A stretch of DNA of 34,190 bases from CAYXGZ01 sp964464755 (GTDB lineage Bacteria; Planctomycetota; MHYJ01; JACPRB01), in contig CAYXGZ010000038.1 of the NCBI GenBank assembly GCA_964464755.1, positions 1-34,190 on the forward strand, written 5' to 3'. The notes under the pieces are model-generated. The model was not told the origin of the DNA. It did not search any database and saw only the letters and a program-made list of their open reading frames with translations. The translations under genes were made by a program, and so were the position numbers. Below are positions 31,482 to 34,190 of the stretch, piece by piece. Position 1 is the stretch's first letter; every line of letters begins with the position of its first letter.

Positions 31482-32725
31482 CAGGCCTCCGGCCCTTCGA
31501 CGTCGTCCAGCAGGTGGCCCATCCGGTCCCGCTTCGTCTTCAGGTACGCCGCGTTCTCCCGTGTCGCCGGGATCTCGATCGCCACGCGCTCCGTCACCTC
31601 GAGCCCGTAGCCCTTGATCGACACGATCTTCTTCGGGTTGTTCGTCAGCAGCCGCATCTTCCGCACGCCCAGGTCCAGCAGGATCTGCGCCCCGATCCCG
31701 TACTCGCGCAGGTCCGCCGGCAGCCCCATCCGCTCGTTCGCCTCCACCGTGTCGAGGCCCTTCTCCTGCAGCGCGTACGCCTTCAGCTTGTTGATCAGGC
31801 CGATCCCCCGCCCCTCCTGCCGGATGTAGAGCAGCACGCCCTTCGTCCGCGCGATCTGACTCAGCGCCCCCGCGAGCTGGTCCCCGCAGTCGCAGCGCTT
31901 CGAGTGGAAGATGTCCCCCGTCAGGCACTCGCTGTGCACGCGCACCAGCACCGGGTCCGCCTGCACCTGGACCTTGCCGTCCACCGGCTCGCCGACCCCG
32001 CCCGCGCACATCGCCAGGTGCAGGTACTCGTCCACCTTCGAGCGGTAGCAGTGCAGCCGGAAGGTCCCGAACTCCGTCGGCAGGTTCACCGTCTCCACCC
32101 GCTCGATCAGTTTTTCCTCGCGGCGCCGGTACTCGATGAGGTCCGCGATCGAGGTCATCTTCAGCCCGTGCGTCTTGCAGAACTGCACGAGGCCGTTCAG
32201 CCGCATCATCGAGCCGTCGGGGTTCATGATCTCGCTGAGCACGCCCATCGGGCGCAGCCCCGCCATGCGGCAGAGGTCGACCGTCCCCTCGGTGTGGCCC
32301 GCGCGCACCAGCACGCCGCCGTCCCGCGCCCGCAGCGGCAGCACGTGGCCCGGCCGCGCCAGGTCCTCCGGCCGGCAGCGCTCGTCGGCCGCGACCAGGA
32401 TGGTCCGCGCCCGGTCCGCGCTCGAGATGCCCGTCGAGATCCCCTCCGCGGCGTCGATGGTCACCGTGAAGGCCGTCTCCCGGGCCGAGGTGTTCTTCTG
32501 GACCATGGGGGCCAGGCCCAGCGCGTCCGCCCGCGACTCCGTCATCGCCAGGCAGAGCACCCCGCCGGTCTGGAGCCTCAGGAAGTTGACCGCCTCGGGC
32601 GTGATCTTCTCGGCGGCCACGACGAGGTCGCCCTCGTTCTCCCGCGTCTCGTCGTCCACGAGGACGATGATCTTCCCGGCCTTGAGGTCGGCGAGGATCT
32701 CCGGGACGGGCGAAAACGGGGTCAC
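31481..32725 (-). CDS. ribBA: Bifunctional 3,4-dihydroxy-2-butanone 4-phosphate synthase / GTP cyclohydrolase II
   Basis: A 414-residue fusion catalysing both entry reactions of riboflavin synthesis. The RibB half (about residues 8-205) shows VLVDDETRENEGDLVVAA, RARDGGVLVRAGHTEGTVDL and GVLSEIMNPDGSMMR. The RibA half shows VHSECLTGDIFHSKRCDCG, which carries the three zinc cysteines, YIRQEGRGIGLINKL and DLGVRKMRLLTNNPKK. The start is GTG at 32723-32725, only 6 nt after the -10 box of a good promoter, with no ribosome site. Coupled to kdsA downstream. No FMN riboswitch can be present because there is no leader. Confidence 0.96.
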   Translation of the reverse strand: MTPFSPVPEILADLKAGKIIVLVDDETRENEGDLVVAAEKITPEAVNFLRLQTGGVLCLAMTESRADALGLAPMVQKNTSARETAFTVTIDAAEGISTGISSADRARTILVAADERCRPEDLARPGHVLPLRARDGGVLVRAGHTEGTVDLCRMAGLRPMGVLSEIMNPDGSMMRLNGLVQFCKTHGLKMTSIADLIEYRRREEKLIERVETVNLPTEFGTFRLHCYRSKVDEYLHLAMCAGGVGEPVDGKVQVQADPVLVRVHSECLTGDIFHSKRCDCGDQLAGALSQIARTKGVLLYIRQEGRGIGLINKLKAYALQEKGLDTVEANERMGLPADLREYGIGAQILLDLGVRKMRLLTNNPKKIVSIKGYGLEVTERVAIEIPATRENAAYLKTKRDRMGHLLDDVEGPEA

Positions 32726-32731
32726 GCGGGC

Positions 32732-32760
32732 ACTCTATCGCGCCCGCCGCGGGGCGTCAA
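32732..32760 (-). promoter_or_regulatory. Promoter of ribBA-kdsA, leaderless type
   Basis: On the minus strand TTGACG (32755-32760, 5 of 6) and TAGAGT (32732-32737) are 17 bp apart, and the GTG start codon follows after 6 nt. The -35 box contains the stop codon of the upstream channel gene. Confidence 0.7.
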
Positions 32761-33782
32761 CGCGGCCTCGCCTCGGCGATCAGCGCGTAGACCTTCTCGG
32801 GCGGGGCCATGACGACGAGCTTGTCGCCGGGCAGCAGCGCGATGCCGCCGTCGGGGCCGACGTCGCGCGTCCCGCCGCGCTGGTGCATCACGATGTTGAC
32901 CTCGGGGCGCCGGTGCAGGTCGCCGACCGACTTGCCGACCAGGGCGGAGCCCTCCTCGACGACGAGGTCCGCCATCTGCAGCGGCTGCCCGTCGAGCACG
33001 AAGGCGTGGTAGACGTTGCGGCCCGTCGCGGCGGCCACGAACGCGGGGGCCGCGGTGTGCGAGGTCGAAAGCACCGGCATCTTGAACACGGGGGCGACCT
33101 TGGCGGCGAGGGTGTCGTCGAAGAGCCGGACCACGACGCGGATCTCGGGCTTGATCTCGCGGGCCGTGAGGGCCGCGTCGATGTTCGCGACGTCGTCGTC
33201 GGTGGCGAGGATGACGGCCTTGGCGCGGGCGACGTTGGCCTCCTCGAGGACCTTGCGGCGGCGGCCGTCGCCGCGGATCACGGGGACGCCGAGGTCGAGG
33301 AGCTCGGCGACGAGCTCGGACTCCATGCGGGTCTCGATGGCGACCGCCTCCTCCCTGAGCGCGTGGAGCTCCTTGAGGATGCGGTAGCCGACCTTGCCGA
33401 GGCCGACGACGACGACGTGGTCCTTCATCGCGGAGGCGTTCATGATCTGCCACTCCTGGAGCTGCTGCTTTCGGGCGAAGATGAAGTACGCGAGGCGGGC
33501 GAAGCTGTCGGCGACGGCGCCGAGGCCGACGACGGGGGCGAGGAAGAAGAAGGCGCGGAGGTAGACCTGGTCCGGGAACTTGAGCTGGGGCTGCATGAAG
33601 ACCATGAGGAAGACGTCGTAGCTGCCCTCGATCCAGCCGAAGCGCTCCTTCGTGTAGGTCGCGGAGAGCAGGGCCCCGCCGCCGAAGACGAGCAGGAAGA
33701 AGATGCCGAGGGGCCAGCGGAACTCGTGGAGGAGGAAGCGGGCGAACCGGAGGGTCGCGAAGAGGGTGCGGCGGCGTCGCAT
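32757..33782 (-). CDS. Two-TM RCK (TrkA-type) potassium channel-like protein with atypical pore
   Basis: A 341-residue protein: helix 1 (about residues 23-41, PLGIFFLLVFGGGALLSA), a short re-entrant-like segment, helix 2 (about 77-98), then a cytoplasmic Rossmann RCK/TrkA-N domain with VVVVGLGKVGYRILKEL and VILATDDDVANIDAALTAR, and a TrkA-C domain (VVEEGSALVGKSVGDLHRR, LLPGDKLVVMAPPEKV). This is the MthK-like layout. The segment between the helices reads YDVFLMVFMQPQLKFPDQVY, with no TVGYG-type selectivity filter, so K+ selectivity is doubtful. The ATG at 33780-33782 was chosen because it begins the cationic N-terminus (MRRRRTLFATL); the open frame continues upstream without a credible start. 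Upstream of ribBA and divergent from moxR. Confidence 0.82.
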   Translation of the reverse strand: MRRRRTLFATLRFARFLLHEFRWPLGIFFLLVFGGGALLSATYTKERFGWIEGSYDVFLMVFMQPQLKFPDQVYLRAFFFLAPVVGLGAVADSFARLAYFIFARKQQLQEWQIMNASAMKDHVVVVGLGKVGYRILKELHALREEAVAIETRMESELVAELLDLGVPVIRGDGRRRKVLEEANVARAKAVILATDDDVANIDAALTAREIKPEIRVVVRLFDDTLAAKVAPVFKMPVLSTSHTAAPAFVAAATGRNVYHAFVLDGQPLQMADLVVEEGSALVGKSVGDLHRRPEVNIVMHQRGGTRDVGPDGGIALLPGDKLVVMAPPEKVYALIAEARPR

Positions 33783-33861
33783 GTTTTTTTCCGTCCGGGT
33801 CCATCGCCGGGCGGCTTGATCCGTCCAATATGGCGGTCCGCGGGGTGCGGCTTCAAAGGTT

Positions 33862-33891
33862 TTGTCCCCCGCTGCGTACATCGGGTAGAGT
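33862..33891 (+). promoter_or_regulatory. Candidate moxR promoter
   Basis: TTGTCC (33862-33867), an 18-bp spacer and TAGAGT (33886-33891), giving a leader of about 35 nt with AGGAGGA (33924-33930). Confidence 0.5.
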
Positions 33892-33933
33892 GGGCGGCCC
33901 GAAACGGTCGGCCCAACGTCACCAGGAGGATCG

Positions 33934-34190
33934 ATGAGCGACGCCCCCACGTCCGGCGACATGGAGAACATCCAGAGGCTCAAGAGCGCCTACGAGATGC
34001 TCAAGAAGGAGATGCACCGGGTCATCGTGGGCCAGGAGCGCGTCCTCGACGAGCTGCTCACGTCCATCTTCGCCCGGGGCCACGCGCTGCTGGTCGGCGT
34101 GCCGGGCCTGGCGAAGACCCTGATGATCCGGACGCTGGCGCAGACCCTGTCGCTGTCCTTCAACCGCATCCAGTTCACGCCGGACCTGAT
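33934..34190 (+). CDS. MoxR-family AAA+ ATPase (partial, cut by window edge)
   Basis: The first 85 codons of a MoxR-type ATPase. The translation begins MSDAPTSGDMENIQRLKSAY, then the family stretch VIVGQERVLDELLTSIFARG and the Walker A region LLVGVPGLAKTLMIRTLAQT, in which the usual GK-T/S lysine is kept (GLAKT). It ends in the RIQFTPDL motif, just before where Walker B would come. MoxR proteins act as chaperones that assemble or activate von Willebrand-factor-type proteins or oxidoreductases encoded beside them, so DUF58 and VWA genes would be expected beyond the edge. The ribosome site AGGAGGA lies 3 nt before the ATG. Confidence 0.9.
   Translation, partial: MSDAPTSGDMENIQRLKSAYEMLKKEMHRVIVGQERVLDELLTSIFARGHALLVGVPGLAKTLMIRTLAQTLSLSFNRIQFTPDL

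Noticed and set aside
33783..33983. N-terminal extension of the RCK protein back to 33983
   Set aside because: It would run through the moxR promoter and into the moxR coding region, and lacks hydrophobic or family sequence.

Overview
The window is very GC-rich DNA (75-77% in the 60-base lines I counted by hand, except for one island) from a Gram-negative bacterium. Envelope evidence is strong: kdsA for lipopolysaccharide Kdo, MacA/HlyD-type adaptor, DUF481-type outer-membrane barrel, several lipoproteins and secreted proteins. The mix of a PASTA-less GGMGAVYRA-type Ser/Thr kinase with an extracytoplasmic tail, a very long GspK-like pseudopilin, a peptidase-MA-type protein and a CAP-like plus Ig-like secreted protein suggests a Planctomycetota-like or other deep lineage. 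That assignment is an inference. No rRNA, tRNA, CRISPR array or insertion sequence was recognised, and no gene-free stretch exceeds about 165 bp.

Layout. 1-2668 (minus): MacA/MacB-type tripartite export cassette, permease cut by the window edge. 2819-3841 (plus): HELVH metallopeptidase-like secreted protein behind a sigma54-like box, ending at a strong hairpin. 3883-11550 (minus): a six-gene run selB - ECF sigma - lipoprotein - two tandem LolA-like paralogues - giant GspK-like pseudopilin. 11662-15719: two related NTF2-like lipoproteins flanking a GT-C membrane transferase, then a GNAT acetyltransferase and an atypical SDR. 15716-19336 (minus): etfB-etfA-DUF885 with a lysine-rich tail, from a TATAAT promoter. 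19413-24074 (minus): DUF481 barrel - mscL - ABC ATPase - FtsX-type permease. 24238-30526: a CAP-like secreted protein converging on a five-gene membrane Ser/Thr kinase locus. 30657-32725 (minus): ribBA-kdsA. 32757-33782 (minus): RCK channel-like protein. 33934-end (plus): moxR, cut by the edge.

The most unusual material lies at 24.1-30.7 kb. The kinase operon has a near-consensus promoter whose -35 box is bracketed by two identical 9-bp repeats 22 bp apart. Its last three ORFs share one reading frame broken only by two TGA codons, and a SelB is encoded elsewhere in the window. A ~1.2-kb island of about 45-57% GC replaces the 3' parts of two convergent genes. A pair of CCCAT-N2-ATGGG dyads sits in the divergent region beside it.

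Expression signals recur. Many genes have Shine-Dalgarno sites, but several (ribBA, both NTF2-like lipoproteins, the SDR, macA) have a -10-like hexamer only 6-8 nt before the start codon, suggesting leaderless transcripts. Genes are tightly packed, with ATGA, GTGA, TTGA and TGATG overlaps and convergent genes that share or abut stop codons.
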